Assembly: GCA_016714895.1 (NCBI GenBank)
Contig: JADKBV010000001.1
Coordinates: 1,178,001-1,242,000, forward strand
DNA from: Saprospiraceae bacterium
GTDB lineage: Bacteria; Bacteroidota; Bacteroidia; Chitinophagales; Saprospiraceae
Length of the DNA: 64,000 nucleotides
Direction: 5' to 3'
The position numbers and the translations under genes were made by a program. How positions within the stretch are numbered: position 1 is the stretch's first letter; the number at the start of each line of letters is the position of its first letter. The notes under the pieces are model-generated. The model searched no databases and was not told where the DNA came from. It saw only the letters and a program-made list of their open reading frames with translations. This document shows positions 39,610 through 49,181 of this stretch, one piece after another.

Positions 39610-40812
39610 ATGCGAACAACTCATTCCAAAACATTTCCAAAAACACAGACTTTTTGGCTGGTCATTCTGATTTACGGAAGTTTTTACCAGATAAGTGTTG
39701 CCCTATCGTTATCACAAAATCAAAAGGGAATGAACTCAGATATCCGGGTACTGATTGATCAAATAGCAACCAAAAAAATCATCGGACTGGGTGAATCCAC
39801 CCATGGAAGTAAAGAGTTTTCTGAAATCAGGTCAAAGATGGTAAAAACATTGGTGTCGCAATATGGGTATAATGCCTTTATCCTGGAAGCAGAATATATT
39901 CCCTGCGTCAAAATCAATGAGTATATAATAACCGGCAAAGGTGACCCTGAACAATTGCTTTTTGATGTTAGGTTTTGGCCCTGGATCCATCAGGATTTTT
40001 TGGAACTGCTCATCTGGTTGAAAGATTACAACCAATTTAACCCGTCCAAACCGGTTCAGTTTTTTGGAATGGACAGCCAATACGCAAAAATGTATGCGAC
40101 TAAAAAAATAATCTTTGAGAAATTTCCTGATTATGCACAAAATATTTTTGACATCACAGAAGGGAAAGAAAAACGAAATAATAAAATAAAACTTTTACGA
40201 ACGCTGTCAGAAAAAAAAATTGATGTGACGGAAACCCAACAACGGGAATGGCAATACTTTATTTTTTGTCAGATTCATATTTTATCTCAATTGTCACCTG
40301 TACAGTACAATTCAAGAGATGAAAACATGGCAGGAATGGTGAAAATCATACACAAGAGTTTGGGAAATCATTCAAAAATGATCCTTTGGACACATAACGG
40401 GCACATTAATAAAAACGGACCCTCTTTGCAAAACAGAACAGGAATGGGTTTTCACCTGAAGAAGTTTTTTCATGAAAATTATGTGGCTGTTGCTTTGGAT
40501 TTTAAAGAAGGAAGTTTTATTGCTGTGGATTATAATAATAAAAATGAACGAAAACCGAAAGTTTTTTTCTTAAAACCATTTGAAACAACGTTTGCTTCTC
40601 TCACTACTTTTGATGATAATATCTTCTTATGGTTTGATTGTAAAGATATTAAAAAATTGGTATTAAACGGTATAGGTGCTGTTTATACAGAGAAACCCGA
40701 AAAAGGAAATGCCTATTATTTAAAAACAAAAGGAAATAAAAGTTTTGATTACCTGATTCTGATCAAAAACTCTTCACCTATAAATCTTTTACCAAAAAAT
40801 AGTGAGCTATAA
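39610..40812 (+). CDS. Erythromycin esterase family protein
   Basis: A 400-residue homologue of Ere-type enzymes. The N-terminal ~35 residues contain a membrane or signal segment (FWLVILIYGSFYQISVALSLS), so it is probably exported. The diagnostic motif IGLGESTHGSKEF carries E62 and H65. FILEAEYIP, RFWPWIHQDF, FFGMDSQYAK and ILWTHNGHINK follow and hold further family residues. Ere enzymes open macrolide lactones. Most environmental relatives have unknown substrates, so antibiotic activity should not be assumed. It lies in a LuxR / palindrome / esterase arrangement. Confidence 0.85.
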   Translation: MRTTHSKTFPKTQTFWLVILIYGSFYQISVALSLSQNQKGMNSDIRVLIDQIATKKIIGLGESTHGSKEFSEIRSKMVKTLVSQYGYNAFILEAEYIPCVKINEYIITGKGDPEQLLFDVRFWPWIHQDFLELLIWLKDYNQFNPSKPVQFFGMDSQYAKMYATKKIIFEKFPDYAQNIFDITEGKEKRNNKIKLLRTLSEKKIDVTETQQREWQYFIFCQIHILSQLSPVQYNSRDENMAGMVKIIHKSLGNHSKMILWTHNGHINKNGPSLQNRTGMGFHLKKFFHENYVAVALDFKEGSFIAVDYNNKNERKPKVFFLKPFETTFASLTTFDDNIFLWFDCKDIKKLVLNGIGAVYTEKPEKGNAYYLKTKGNKSFDYLILIKNSSPINLLPKNSEL

Positions 40813-41031
40813 ATAATAATTATTCATTTTTTTTCCAACAAATGAATTCTGCTTACTAAAAAAATCATGAAAGTAAAAAACTTATGCTCCGAAAAAAAAG
40901 TGTGCAAAAATATTACAAACAAACTTCTTTGAACTTCATTACTTTTTGTAACGATAATATGAGAAGTGAATGTAATTACTTAAAAAAAACAAGTGCCTTA
41001 AGACTTCAGAACTTGTTTTGAATCCATTGTA

Positions 41032-41049
41032 TTAGTGATAAATCACTAA
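41032..41049. promoter_or_regulatory. 18-bp palindromic operator, copy 2
   Basis: The same sequence TTAGTGATAAATCACTAA, extended here to 9-bp arms by flanking A and T. It ends 22 nt before TAATTTTG, exactly as in copy 1. The 299-bp gap 40813-41111 holds no gene. Confidence 0.7.
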
Positions 41050-41071
41050 TCTTTCATTGGTTTATTGGGTG

Positions 41072-41079
41072 TAATTTTG
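41072..41079 (+). promoter_or_regulatory. -7 box TAATTTTG for the beta-propeller T9SS gene
   Basis: Exact TAnnTTTG match 32 nt before the ATG at 41112, at the same distance from the palindrome as in copy 1. Confidence 0.6.
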
Positions 41080-41111
41080 TCCATAATTATTTTATCAAAA
41101 AGGTTGAAAAT

Positions 41112-43106
41112 ATGGTTCATCGATTTCTTCCGGCAAAAGGTGTTTTCAAATTAAAAATCATATGGATCCTTTGTCTGTATTTGATTCAAAATGGAATGAC
41201 ACAAATACCCACCTTTGTATCTGCTTATAAAATCGATTCAAACCCGACTGAAGGCACTTTTGATGAAGAAGGAAATTTTTACTATTTCAGCAATTTTATC
41301 CTGACAAGAGATTTTGATCCCGGACCGGGCGTGTTTCATTTATCAACCCCGTCCGTGGACATAAGAAATGCAGCTATTGTTAAAATAAATGCCGCAGGAG
41401 ATTTCGTTTGGGCAAAACAAATTGTTAGTAATTTCAATTCTGAAATCAGTGAAATCAAGGTAGATGATTCAGGAAATATTTTTGTTACAGGTAAATTTCA
41501 ACCTATGGCAGACTTTGACCCGGGACCCGGATTTTTTAATCTTTCTACGGCAGGTTTGGCAGATATATTTGTTTTAAAACTGGATAATGAAGGTAGTTTT
41601 TTATTTGCCAAAAAAATGGGTGGAACACAATTTGATTCAGGTATTTCATTAACATTGGACGCAGAGGGTAATATATTAACAACCGGTTTTTTTAACGGAA
41701 CCGCAGATTTTAACCCGAGCACATTATTAGAATTTGAATTGACCTCTTTTGGAGAAGCCGACGTTTTTGTTTCCAAACTTGATGGAGGAGGCAATTTCGT
41801 TTGGGCAAAAAAGGTAGGAGGAACCGGCACTGATCCGTTTGTTAAAAAAATTGAATGTGACTTATTAAACAATGTGTATCTGACCGGAGATTTTGATACA
41901 ACAATTGACTTTAATCCAAGTGATCTGGGGGTTTTTAACCTTACTCCCTTGGGAGAAAGTGATATTTATATTTTAAAACTGAACAGTTCCGGCAATTTTG
42001 TTTGGGCAAAGGCGATCAGCGGACTTTTGGAAGAATCCTCAAATGATATTAAAATTGATTCCGATGGCAATGTATATCATACAGGATCATTCAGCGGAAC
42101 CACTGATTTTAATCCTGGAGTTGCCGTATTTAATATGACAGCGCTGGGATTAGATGATGTATTCATAGTCAAACTAAATGTTTCCGGCAATTTTGTTTGG
42201 GCAAAACATATTGGAAGTACCGGACGTGAAAAACCAAATAATATGGTACTGGATGCATCCGGAAATGTTTATACTACCGGAGAATTTGATACTTCACTTG
42301 ATGCTGATCCCGGACCGGGTATCCATATTTTAAGTAATGCAGGAGGAACTGATTTGTTTACGATTAAACTAAATCCGACAGGTGAACTGGTTTGGGCAAT
42401 ACATACCGGAAGCACGTTTGATGATTTAGGTCGGGGTCTCAAATTGAATACCACCAATGAATTGTATACACATGGCGTATTCAGGGGCACCGTTGATTTT
42501 GACCCGGGATTAACCACATACTATCTTATTTCACCTTCAACTTCTTCCTTCATTTCCAGACTTTTTCAACCTACCATTCCCCTTCCGGTTTCACTCACAT
42601 CCTTTACTGCAACCTGTAATAGTGAGGCCATAGATTTGTATTGGACCACGGCTTCAGAAGTCAACAACCATTCATTTACGGTTGAAAAGTCGACAGATGG
42701 CATCCATTTCAGCCCTTTGGAAAACATAGAAACCAAAGGCAATAGTCCTGCATATCAAAATTATTTATATACCGATTACAGCCCTTCATTCAATAGAGTG
42801 TATTACAGATTAAAACAAACAGATTTTGACGGAAAATTTACATATTCTCATATCATCAATACAAAATGCGGGGATCAATATTTATTTTTTTCGGTTTTCC
42901 CCAATCCGACAAATGACGGACGTTTTACCCTACAACTACCCGAAGATGGTTTGATTTCCATATTTGACATTCAGGGCAAAATGGTTTATAATCAGAAATT
43001 CATGTTGGGCTCTCATAACATACATCTTAATGCACCTTCAGGAGTCTATCTGATGACAATGACCTCAAAACAATACTTTTTTTCTGAAAGATTAATCGTT
43101 CCCTGA
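41112..43106 (+). CDS. T9SS-secreted SBBP-like repeat protein
   Basis: A 664-residue secreted protein. The signal peptide is within residues 1-31 (IIWILCLYLIQNGMTQ). Residues about 35-485 hold seven ~60-residue repeats of the type TGxFxGTxDFNPG-x-FNLT, DIFVLKLNxSGNFVWAKxxGG. These resemble SBBP/beta-propeller blades, and the DFDPGPG motifs may bind calcium. After LPVSLTSFTA comes a fibronectin-like region (YWTTASEVNNHSFTVEKSTDG). The C-terminus VFPNPTNDGRFTLQLPEDG is a T9SS type A sorting domain. The promoter palindrome is shared with the upstream esterase gene. Confidence 0.88.
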   Translation: MVHRFLPAKGVFKLKIIWILCLYLIQNGMTQIPTFVSAYKIDSNPTEGTFDEEGNFYYFSNFILTRDFDPGPGVFHLSTPSVDIRNAAIVKINAAGDFVWAKQIVSNFNSEISEIKVDDSGNIFVTGKFQPMADFDPGPGFFNLSTAGLADIFVLKLDNEGSFLFAKKMGGTQFDSGISLTLDAEGNILTTGFFNGTADFNPSTLLEFELTSFGEADVFVSKLDGGGNFVWAKKVGGTGTDPFVKKIECDLLNNVYLTGDFDTTIDFNPSDLGVFNLTPLGESDIYILKLNSSGNFVWAKAISGLLEESSNDIKIDSDGNVYHTGSFSGTTDFNPGVAVFNMTALGLDDVFIVKLNVSGNFVWAKHIGSTGREKPNNMVLDASGNVYTTGEFDTSLDADPGPGIHILSNAGGTDLFTIKLNPTGELVWAIHTGSTFDDLGRGLKLNTTNELYTHGVFRGTVDFDPGLTTYYLISPSTSSFISRLFQPTIPLPVSLTSFTATCNSEAIDLYWTTASEVNNHSFTVEKSTDGIHFSPLENIETKGNSPAYQNYLYTDYSPSFNRVYYRLKQTDFDGKFTYSHIINTKCGDQYLFFSVFPNPTNDGRFTLQLPEDGLISIFDIQGKMVYNQKFMLGSHNIHLNAPSGVYLMTMTSKQYFFSERLIVP

Positions 43107-43174
43107 TTAAAACGTATGAATATTTTCATAATCCGACAGAAAGCTTTTTCAATAAATTAATACAATCAAACCCT

Positions 43175-44452
43175 ATGAAACATTTTTTATTTTTTTCGAT
43201 TTTTATTCTTGCCACAATTTCAGGAAAATCACAAATTGCTGCCGGAGATATCGCCTTTATCGGGTATAATGAAGATCTGCCGGTCGATGGTTTTGCCATC
43301 ATTACGCTCAATACGATTCCGGGTAGTTCCACCATTTATTTTTCAGATCAGGGATTGGGTTCTCCTACTTCGTGGGTAGGAAACGGGGAAGATCACTGGC
43401 TTTTTACAGCGCCGTCTGGTGGAATTCCTTGTGGAACGATAATTTCATTTACGGAAAACACGGCTGATGTATTGACCATAACCGGTGTTTCCGGGGCAAC
43501 GATGGTGCATGTATCCGGAACAGGATTGTTTAATCTAAGCGGAGGAGACCAAATGATCGCCTACACCGGCAGCACGGCTTCTCCTACATTTATTGCCGGC
43601 CTCACATCAGACGACGGCAACGGTACTCCTACATGTTTAGACCCAATCACTGGTTGGAGTGCCAGTGGAGGCTGTATCGGTACAAGTGTAAACAGAAGTC
43701 ATATACCATCAGGGCTAACAAATGGCGTAAATTGTATTTCTCTTTATCCTGTAATCGGAACGGAACTGGACAATTCAAAATATGTCGGTACCCTGACAGG
43801 CACTGCTGCGGCATTGAGAGCAGCGATCAATAATGCAGCAAACTGGGACGGAGATGATGCTGTCAATTACAATATAAGTCCTGCAGGATTCGGTCCTACG
43901 AGTGTCTCCTGTGCTCCCCTTCCTGTTGAACTCGTTGACTTTGAAGTAGGAAAGTCCGGAAATAATGAGGTTAAAATCAATTGGTCAACAGCATCTGAAG
44001 TGAATAATGATTTTTTCGAAATTCAAAACTCAAAAGATGGACATCACTGGCAATTTGTATCAAAGATCAAAGGAAACGCAAATACAACATCTTTACAACA
44101 GTATACATTTTTTGACAAAAACCCATTAAGGGGTACTTCTTACTATCGTTTGAAACAAGTTGATTTTGACGGAAAAGTGAATTTTTCAATGATAAAATCA
44201 ATTTCATTTTTCTCCATAAATGATGAAGGGTCCTTACAAATTTATCCCAATCCGGCGGATGATGAGATCCATATCAGCGGCGATAATTCTGAAAATACTA
44301 AGGTTGATATTTTTAATGTATTAGGTAATAAAATGCCAATTTCGTATATACAAAAAACAGGAGTCGTCTTAACTATTGTTATATCCCATTTTTTACCGGG
44401 TATTTACTTCATAGATTTTCAGGGAAACAAGATGAAATTTACAAAAATTTGA
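43175..44452 (+). CDS. T9SS-secreted protein with lamin-tail-like N-terminal domain
   Basis: A 425-residue protein. It has a signal peptide of ~19 residues (MKHFLFFSIFILATISGKSQ). Then comes AAGDIAFIGYNEDLPVDGFAIITLNTIPGSSTIYFSDQG, a beta domain seen in many secreted Bacteroidota proteins. The second half (LPVELVDFEVGKSGNNEVKINWSTASEVNNDFFEIQ) is closely similar to the matching module of the previous protein. The C-terminus has YPNPADDEIHISGDN and GIYFIDFQGNKMKFTKI, a T9SS type A domain. It lies 68 nt after the SBBP gene on the same strand, so it may be co-transcribed. The first-half function is unknown. Confidence 0.83.
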   Translation: MKHFLFFSIFILATISGKSQIAAGDIAFIGYNEDLPVDGFAIITLNTIPGSSTIYFSDQGLGSPTSWVGNGEDHWLFTAPSGGIPCGTIISFTENTADVLTITGVSGATMVHVSGTGLFNLSGGDQMIAYTGSTASPTFIAGLTSDDGNGTPTCLDPITGWSASGGCIGTSVNRSHIPSGLTNGVNCISLYPVIGTELDNSKYVGTLTGTAAALRAAINNAANWDGDDAVNYNISPAGFGPTSVSCAPLPVELVDFEVGKSGNNEVKINWSTASEVNNDFFEIQNSKDGHHWQFVSKIKGNANTTSLQQYTFFDKNPLRGTSYYRLKQVDFDGKVNFSMIKSISFFSINDEGSLQIYPNPADDEIHISGDNSENTKVDIFNVLGNKMPISYIQKTGVVLTIVISHFLPGIYFIDFQGNKMKFTKI

Positions 44453-44661
44453 AACATTGAAAAATAATAATTCACTTTATGTATACCTGTTCCAATTTTC
44501 GATAGTTTTATTATTTATATTCAAATCTATAGTAAATTATAACAATCAAGGTAGAACTAAATGTATTATGAAATTACTTTTTGCAATGAATGGACATTAC
44601 AACTTAAGTTGACAAAAATAAAATAATCATCATGTAAGATTCTTTCAGATAATAAACCCTT

Positions 44662-44669
44662 TATATTTG
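44662..44669 (+). promoter_or_regulatory. -7 box TATATTTG for the S41 peptidase gene
   Basis: Exact TAnnTTTG match 107 nt upstream of the ATG at 44777. The surrounding 324-bp gap (44453-44776) also has a 12-bp palindrome CAACTTAAGTTG near 44600 and no gene. Confidence 0.45.
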
Positions 44670-44776
44670 ACTTTATAAAGTAACTCCGATATTTTACCAA
44701 AATTTTACCTTCTTTTACCACCCATTTGATAATGTAACAAAGAAAAACCCTTTCCTTTGAGCATCAATTCATTCAG

Positions 44777-46543
44777 ATGTATAAAAATTTCAGATTCTCC
44801 CTTCTTTTGGTTTGTTCGTTTTGGTTTATGGGATGTGGCGTAAAAAAGTCCAACTCTCCCACGGAAATTAACCTTACGGAATTTAAAAACACGACCGCAA
44901 TACGCAAATCCATCGTTCAAAAATTAAAAGAATATGATCATCTTCCTGTGGAAGAAAGAATCAAACTGTACAAAACGTTGAAAAAAGAAAATTCCGATGA
45001 CTATAATTTTGAAAATGAAGACGAACTGACCATGTATGGTTACGGTTTTCTGTGGGCCGACAAAACAGAAGAAGCATTCGCTATATTCCAACTCATTGTT
45101 GAAGTTTTTGGTTCCCCCAATTCATACGACAGCCTGGCTGAGGCTTACCTCAAACAAGGCAATAAGGAACTGGCTTTGTTGTATTATGAAAAAGCTTTGG
45201 TCATGAATCCGGACAATTATAATGCTGAAGATCAAATCGCCATGATCAGAAATCCGGAAATAAAACCTTTGACACCCGCTCAAAAATTTGTCCAGGTTTT
45301 TACACCGGAACAATACAGAAAAGACCTTGATCAACTGGCTCATTCGATCCTCAAAATCCATCCGAGTGCTTTAAAATTTATAACAAAAACAGCGTTTTGG
45401 AATAATGTAGAAGACATTAAATCAAAAATCAACGAAAAAACCACCTTCGGCGAATTCTCTTTTCACTGCAACAAAATCATAGCTTCTGTCCATTGTTCAC
45501 ATACCGGATCGGGGGGATTTTATCCCGAACTTGAAATGTTGCCGGCAGAACTTTTTTTTCCGCTACATGTGCGCTGGATAGGCGATCAATTGTTTGTCCT
45601 TGACCCGATGAATCATCAAAACCAGATAAAGCCGACGGACGAAATTTTGACCATCAATGGAGTTTCTGTCAAACAAATGATGGCAAAAATATTTGAACAC
45701 ATTCCGGCACAAGGCTACGTGCAGACGACCAAAACCCATGTTTTTAACAGATTTTCATCCTCCTATATTCCTTATGTTTTGGGTTTTCCCAAAAGTTATA
45801 CAATCACCATCAAAGGTGTCGAAAATCCTGTTGTTTTACAAAAAGGAGTAAAAAAAACCGGTCCGTTTTGGGATCACCTTCAGTATTGTCGGGATCAGCT
45901 GTGTTTAAAAATATTGGAAGATCAACAGACCGCATTGATGACCATAACGTCATTTAATTATTATTCATGGAACAATCTTTCTGAATTTGTCCAATTTATT
46001 GACAACAGCTTTCAGCAGATTGAAAAAAATAATATTAAAAATCTCATCATCGACGTGCGGTTTAATGGTGGTGGTTCCCAATCGGCGGCTATTCATTTAC
46101 TCAGATATCTGGTCGAAAAACCGTTTATCTACTACTCAAAAGCAGAATCTGCCGGGAAAACAGAAAAAAGCGAAGGCGAAGAAGTTATCCATCCTGTTTC
46201 AAAACCATTCAAAGGCAAAACATTCTATTTAATTGACGGCATTGGAAATTCAACAACCGGTCATTTTATGTCGCTGGTCAAAGTGTTAACGCCGGGAATT
46301 ATCATCGGTGAAGAGTTGGGTTCCAATCAATTTTGTTCCGCAGGGTCAACTTCTTGCAGACTCAAAAATACAAAATTCACTTATTACGTAGCCAATAATA
46401 CCCATATTTCAACCGCCACATCCCTTCCGGATGAAAAAGGTATTTTACCCGATCATTTTGTTGGGCAAAACATACAAGATGTAGTGAATAAAAAAGATGT
46501 GGTTTTGGAATTTACCCAGAAATTGATTTCACAAAAAAAATAA
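44777..46543 (+). CDS. S41 family peptidase lipoprotein with TPR segment
   Basis: A 588-residue protein with a leader ending at C20 (FWFMGCG), a lipoprotein. Residues about 85-165 are TPR-like (EEAFAIFQLIVEVFGSPNSYDSLAEAYLKQGNKELALLYYEKALVMNPDNYNAEDQ). From ~170 to the end is an S41 (tail-specific protease) fold with a PDZ-like part (ILTINGVSVKQMMAKIF). The catalytic segment LIIDVRFNGGGS is followed by the nucleophile S492 in GNSTTGHF. A Lys/Glu/Tyr partner cannot be assigned by eye. It probably cleaves periplasmic peptides or C-termini. Separate promoter at 44662. Confidence 0.86.
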   Translation: MYKNFRFSLLLVCSFWFMGCGVKKSNSPTEINLTEFKNTTAIRKSIVQKLKEYDHLPVEERIKLYKTLKKENSDDYNFENEDELTMYGYGFLWADKTEEAFAIFQLIVEVFGSPNSYDSLAEAYLKQGNKELALLYYEKALVMNPDNYNAEDQIAMIRNPEIKPLTPAQKFVQVFTPEQYRKDLDQLAHSILKIHPSALKFITKTAFWNNVEDIKSKINEKTTFGEFSFHCNKIIASVHCSHTGSGGFYPELEMLPAELFFPLHVRWIGDQLFVLDPMNHQNQIKPTDEILTINGVSVKQMMAKIFEHIPAQGYVQTTKTHVFNRFSSSYIPYVLGFPKSYTITIKGVENPVVLQKGVKKTGPFWDHLQYCRDQLCLKILEDQQTALMTITSFNYYSWNNLSEFVQFIDNSFQQIEKNNIKNLIIDVRFNGGGSQSAAIHLLRYLVEKPFIYYSKAESAGKTEKSEGEEVIHPVSKPFKGKTFYLIDGIGNSTTGHFMSLVKVLTPGIIIGEELGSNQFCSAGSTSCRLKNTKFTYYVANNTHISTATSLPDEKGILPDHFVGQNIQDVVNKKDVVLEFTQKLISQKK

Positions 46544-46570
46544 AAGACTAAAATAGAAAGACTTAAAAGT

Positions 46571-47398
46571 TCAATATGAAGCCATGACGGCTAACATGCT
46601 AAAAAGATGTTTTCCTAAGGTAATATTCCCGGAAATTTTACACACCTTTTGTGCTTCTTCCGCTGACAATCCTTTCGTGAAAATTCTCCATGCATATTCA
46701 TCAGGAATACGAACTTCACTATCCTGCGTTTCTTCTTTTTTTTCAACCACTTCCCAATGGTTTGAGTACGACAATAACCAGCTTTTTTCTGATTGTCCAA
46801 AAACGGTGATTTTCAAGGTCTCACCAGGGTTTCCGGGCACATTCCGGTAATGGTAAGGTAATGCCCGCATCGAAGTATCCAGATAAGGCACATAATACCT
46901 GTCTTGATACAATTTTTCTGTTTCACCGGTTACCAATCGTATTTGTTGCTGATGGTGCCATTTTTCAGTGTATTCTCTGGCAATGTGAAATGAATTGGTG
47001 GATACACTTTCACCGGCCCAGGCTACAGAAAAAGTTGCCTGAGCGTCCGGTGGTAAAGATTTTAAATGATCCCTGTATTCTCTTCCTGATTGTTGCAACC
47101 AAGTCAATAATACCTCAGGACTTAGCCTTTTTGTAGCTTTGACCCAATCAGCATTCAATCCATTCAGATAATTTACCAATTCCCGGTAAGAATTAACCTT
47201 TGGATTTTCAGAAAAATATCCATCCCTTAACATAGACAGCGAACGAAGGTTTCCATCCAGAAGATGTGTTGCAATATCCTTGACCGACCATAATGGGACA
47301 ATCGTCTGTCGGTTCCATTCTTCCGAAGTCAAATCTTCCAACAGATTTATCAACATGTCGTCCAATTCATCCAGCAAACTAATATAATCGGTATCCAT
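46571..47398 (-). CDS. DinB/maleylpyruvate isomerase-like protein
   Basis: A 275-residue protein started at the ATG at 47398, because the longer frame begins with TTG. The N-terminus DELDDMLINLLEDLTSEEWNRQTIVPLWSVKDIATHLLDGNLRSL matches the metal-binding four-helix MDMPI_N/DinB-like family, with a His in IATHLLDG and another in REYTEKWHHQQQIR. The C-terminal half is beta-rich (SWLLSYSNHWEVVEKKEE). Such proteins use thiols to modify substrates; the substrate is unknown. It lies 39 nt downstream of an MFS carrier on the same strand. Confidence 0.78.
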   Translation of the reverse strand: MDTDYISLLDELDDMLINLLEDLTSEEWNRQTIVPLWSVKDIATHLLDGNLRSLSMLRDGYFSENPKVNSYRELVNYLNGLNADWVKATKRLSPEVLLTWLQQSGREYRDHLKSLPPDAQATFSVAWAGESVSTNSFHIAREYTEKWHHQQQIRLVTGETEKLYQDRYYVPYLDTSMRALPYHYRNVPGNPGETLKITVFGQSEKSWLLSYSNHWEVVEKKEETQDSEVRIPDEYAWRIFTKGLSAEEAQKVCKISGNITLGKHLFSMLAVMASY

Positions 47399-47437
47399 CA
47401 CGATAATTTTAAACTGATAAATCAAAGGCGAATATCG

Positions 47438-48811
47438 TCAAACTTTAACTATTTCTGCAATCTTATTTTCAGATTGTACGTCTTTTAAATAATTTGTTTC
47501 CAGTATTTCAATTTGTTGTCTGTGTTCTCCGGTGTTAATAAACCTCAGGAGAATGAAAGCCATTAAGACCAAAACTGAAAAAACAATAAAAAGCATGTTC
47601 CAACCAAAAAAGAAATCCAAAAAACCAAGCAAAGCCGCTCCGGCTATCAACCCTCCGTTAAAAATGGTCATATAAAAAGTAAACTGGAATGCTGAAATTC
47701 TTTTCCAACACAATTTCATAGCCAATGCAAAAACACCAATATTTATCAAAGTTACTGAAACAGAAAATACAGCAATAAATCCGGATATAAAAAAACTGTT
47801 TTGCCAAAATTTTTCTAAAAAAACCATAGAAATAACCAGAATACTCACAAATATAAAACTTGATTGTATCAATCTTATTATACCATATTTATAGATTATC
47901 CAACCTCCGACGACTAATCCCGAAATGCCTGAAATCAAATTGGAAACTGAAAATATTTTTGAAAAAAAGATATTATTCCAACCGAGCTCCTGAATGGTAA
48001 AAACCGGCAATAACGTCCGTAGAAAATGAAGTGCAAGGGCGGTAATAAAAATAACAGCGATCAATAAAAGGTTATTTTTCAGGACAACTACATTCAGAAA
48101 AGAATGAAATAATTGTTTCCAACTGTCAATTTTCATAACCGCAGCTTCACATGATATTTCTCCCGGTGACCAGGGAAATAGTTTTTCACCCTTCCTTTCT
48201 TTGATGAGCATAGGTAACAACATAAAAACTGCCACACTCAAGGACATCAACAGAACGGTATATTTAAAACCAAAATGATGTATCATCCAGCTCCCGATAA
48301 AAAAAGTAATAGATGTGCCTATAATCTTCGAACTCCACATCAGGCTGTTGGCTTTACCTTGCTGTTCCACCGGAACAATATCAATGACCAAACTATCTGT
48401 CGCTATATCCTGGAACATGATAAAAACATGTACACATAAAGCAGCAAAAGTAAGGGTAAATATATTTTCCAAAGGATTTGTAACCAATGATAAAATGATC
48501 ATAGTTAAAAAAATCCCTGCCTGACCAAATAACAACCATGGTTTTCTGCATCCCATAGGTAAAAAAGTATATCTGTCAATAAGCGGCGCCAGAAGGATTT
48601 TAAGGCTGAAAGGAATAATGACAAGTGCATTGTACGCAGCAATCTCTATCACACTTTTGCCTTCCATAGCCATCCATGTAGGAATGGCAAAAAGTGTGAT
48701 TCCTTCAGGAATTCCTTGGGAAAAATACAAAAATATAAAGGTTATATACCTTAATTTTGGATTATCTGCCAGAGATGAAACATCGATGTAGGATTTTTTT
48801 ACACTTCCCAT
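47438..48811 (-). CDS. AmpG-like MFS transporter
   Basis: A 457-residue protein with about 12 membrane segments. The N-terminal region SQGIPEGITLFAIPTWMAMEGKSVIEIAAYNALVIIPFSLKILLAPLIDRY and the loop GCRKPWLLFGQ resemble AmpG-type muropeptide permeases and related carriers. The second conserved stretch is MFQDIATDSLVIDIVP. It ends with a short charged tail. The substrate is not proved; peptidoglycan fragments or small organic molecules are possible. Likely co-transcribed with the DinB-like gene downstream. Confidence 0.82.
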   Translation of the reverse strand: MGSVKKSYIDVSSLADNPKLRYITFIFLYFSQGIPEGITLFAIPTWMAMEGKSVIEIAAYNALVIIPFSLKILLAPLIDRYTFLPMGCRKPWLLFGQAGIFLTMIILSLVTNPLENIFTLTFAALCVHVFIMFQDIATDSLVIDIVPVEQQGKANSLMWSSKIIGTSITFFIGSWMIHHFGFKYTVLLMSLSVAVFMLLPMLIKERKGEKLFPWSPGEISCEAAVMKIDSWKQLFHSFLNVVVLKNNLLLIAVIFITALALHFLRTLLPVFTIQELGWNNIFFSKIFSVSNLISGISGLVVGGWIIYKYGIIRLIQSSFIFVSILVISMVFLEKFWQNSFFISGFIAVFSVSVTLINIGVFALAMKLCWKRISAFQFTFYMTIFNGGLIAGAALLGFLDFFFGWNMLFIVFSVLVLMAFILLRFINTGEHRQQIEILETNYLKDVQSENKIAEIVKV

Positions 48812-48959
48812 TATAGAAAAAAGAATTCTTAACAGGGTAAACCAAAAATTATGCCGCGGTTTATCGGAGGCTAAATTCGGTTTTAATCAACAAAATGGTG
48901 GGCTTATCCGGTTAGCATTTAATCAGAAGCATGAATTAAAAAATGGAAAATAACTTAAC

Positions 48960-49181
48960 TTAAGAATGCAACCACCCTTTTAAAATCCTTTGCGCCAACG
49001 GAAGAAGTACATATACCATAAGAGGAACTAAAATCAATGTAAGGATGAGCGTTCTGAGTGGCAAAACAAAAGTATTGAGCACATCTCCGAATAAATAAAA
49101 AATCAGATTAATCGTTGGATAAATGACCATCCAGATCATGATGGCTGTTTTATATTTTGGCGGTTGTTTTTTATTTTCCAT
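48960..49181 (-). CDS. Small two-helix membrane protein in the pirin/DoxX cassette
   Basis: A 73-residue protein started at the ATG at 49181, which overlaps the pirin gene by 11 nt. A GTG start at 49208 is the alternative. Two membrane helices (TAIMIWMVIYPTINLIFYLF and LILTLILVPLMVYVLLPLAQ) follow a short cationic N-terminus. Similar small proteins accompany antibiotic-biosynthesis-monooxygenase or pirin genes in other bacteria, but the function is unknown. Confidence 0.72.
   Translation of the reverse strand: MENKKQPPKYKTAIMIWMVIYPTINLIFYLFGDVLNTFVLPLRTLILTLILVPLMVYVLLPLAQRILKGWLHS

Noticed and set aside
39610..40812. Calling the esterase homologue a macrolide resistance gene
   Set aside because: Family motifs are present, but most environmental members have unknown substrates, so resistance cannot be claimed from sequence.
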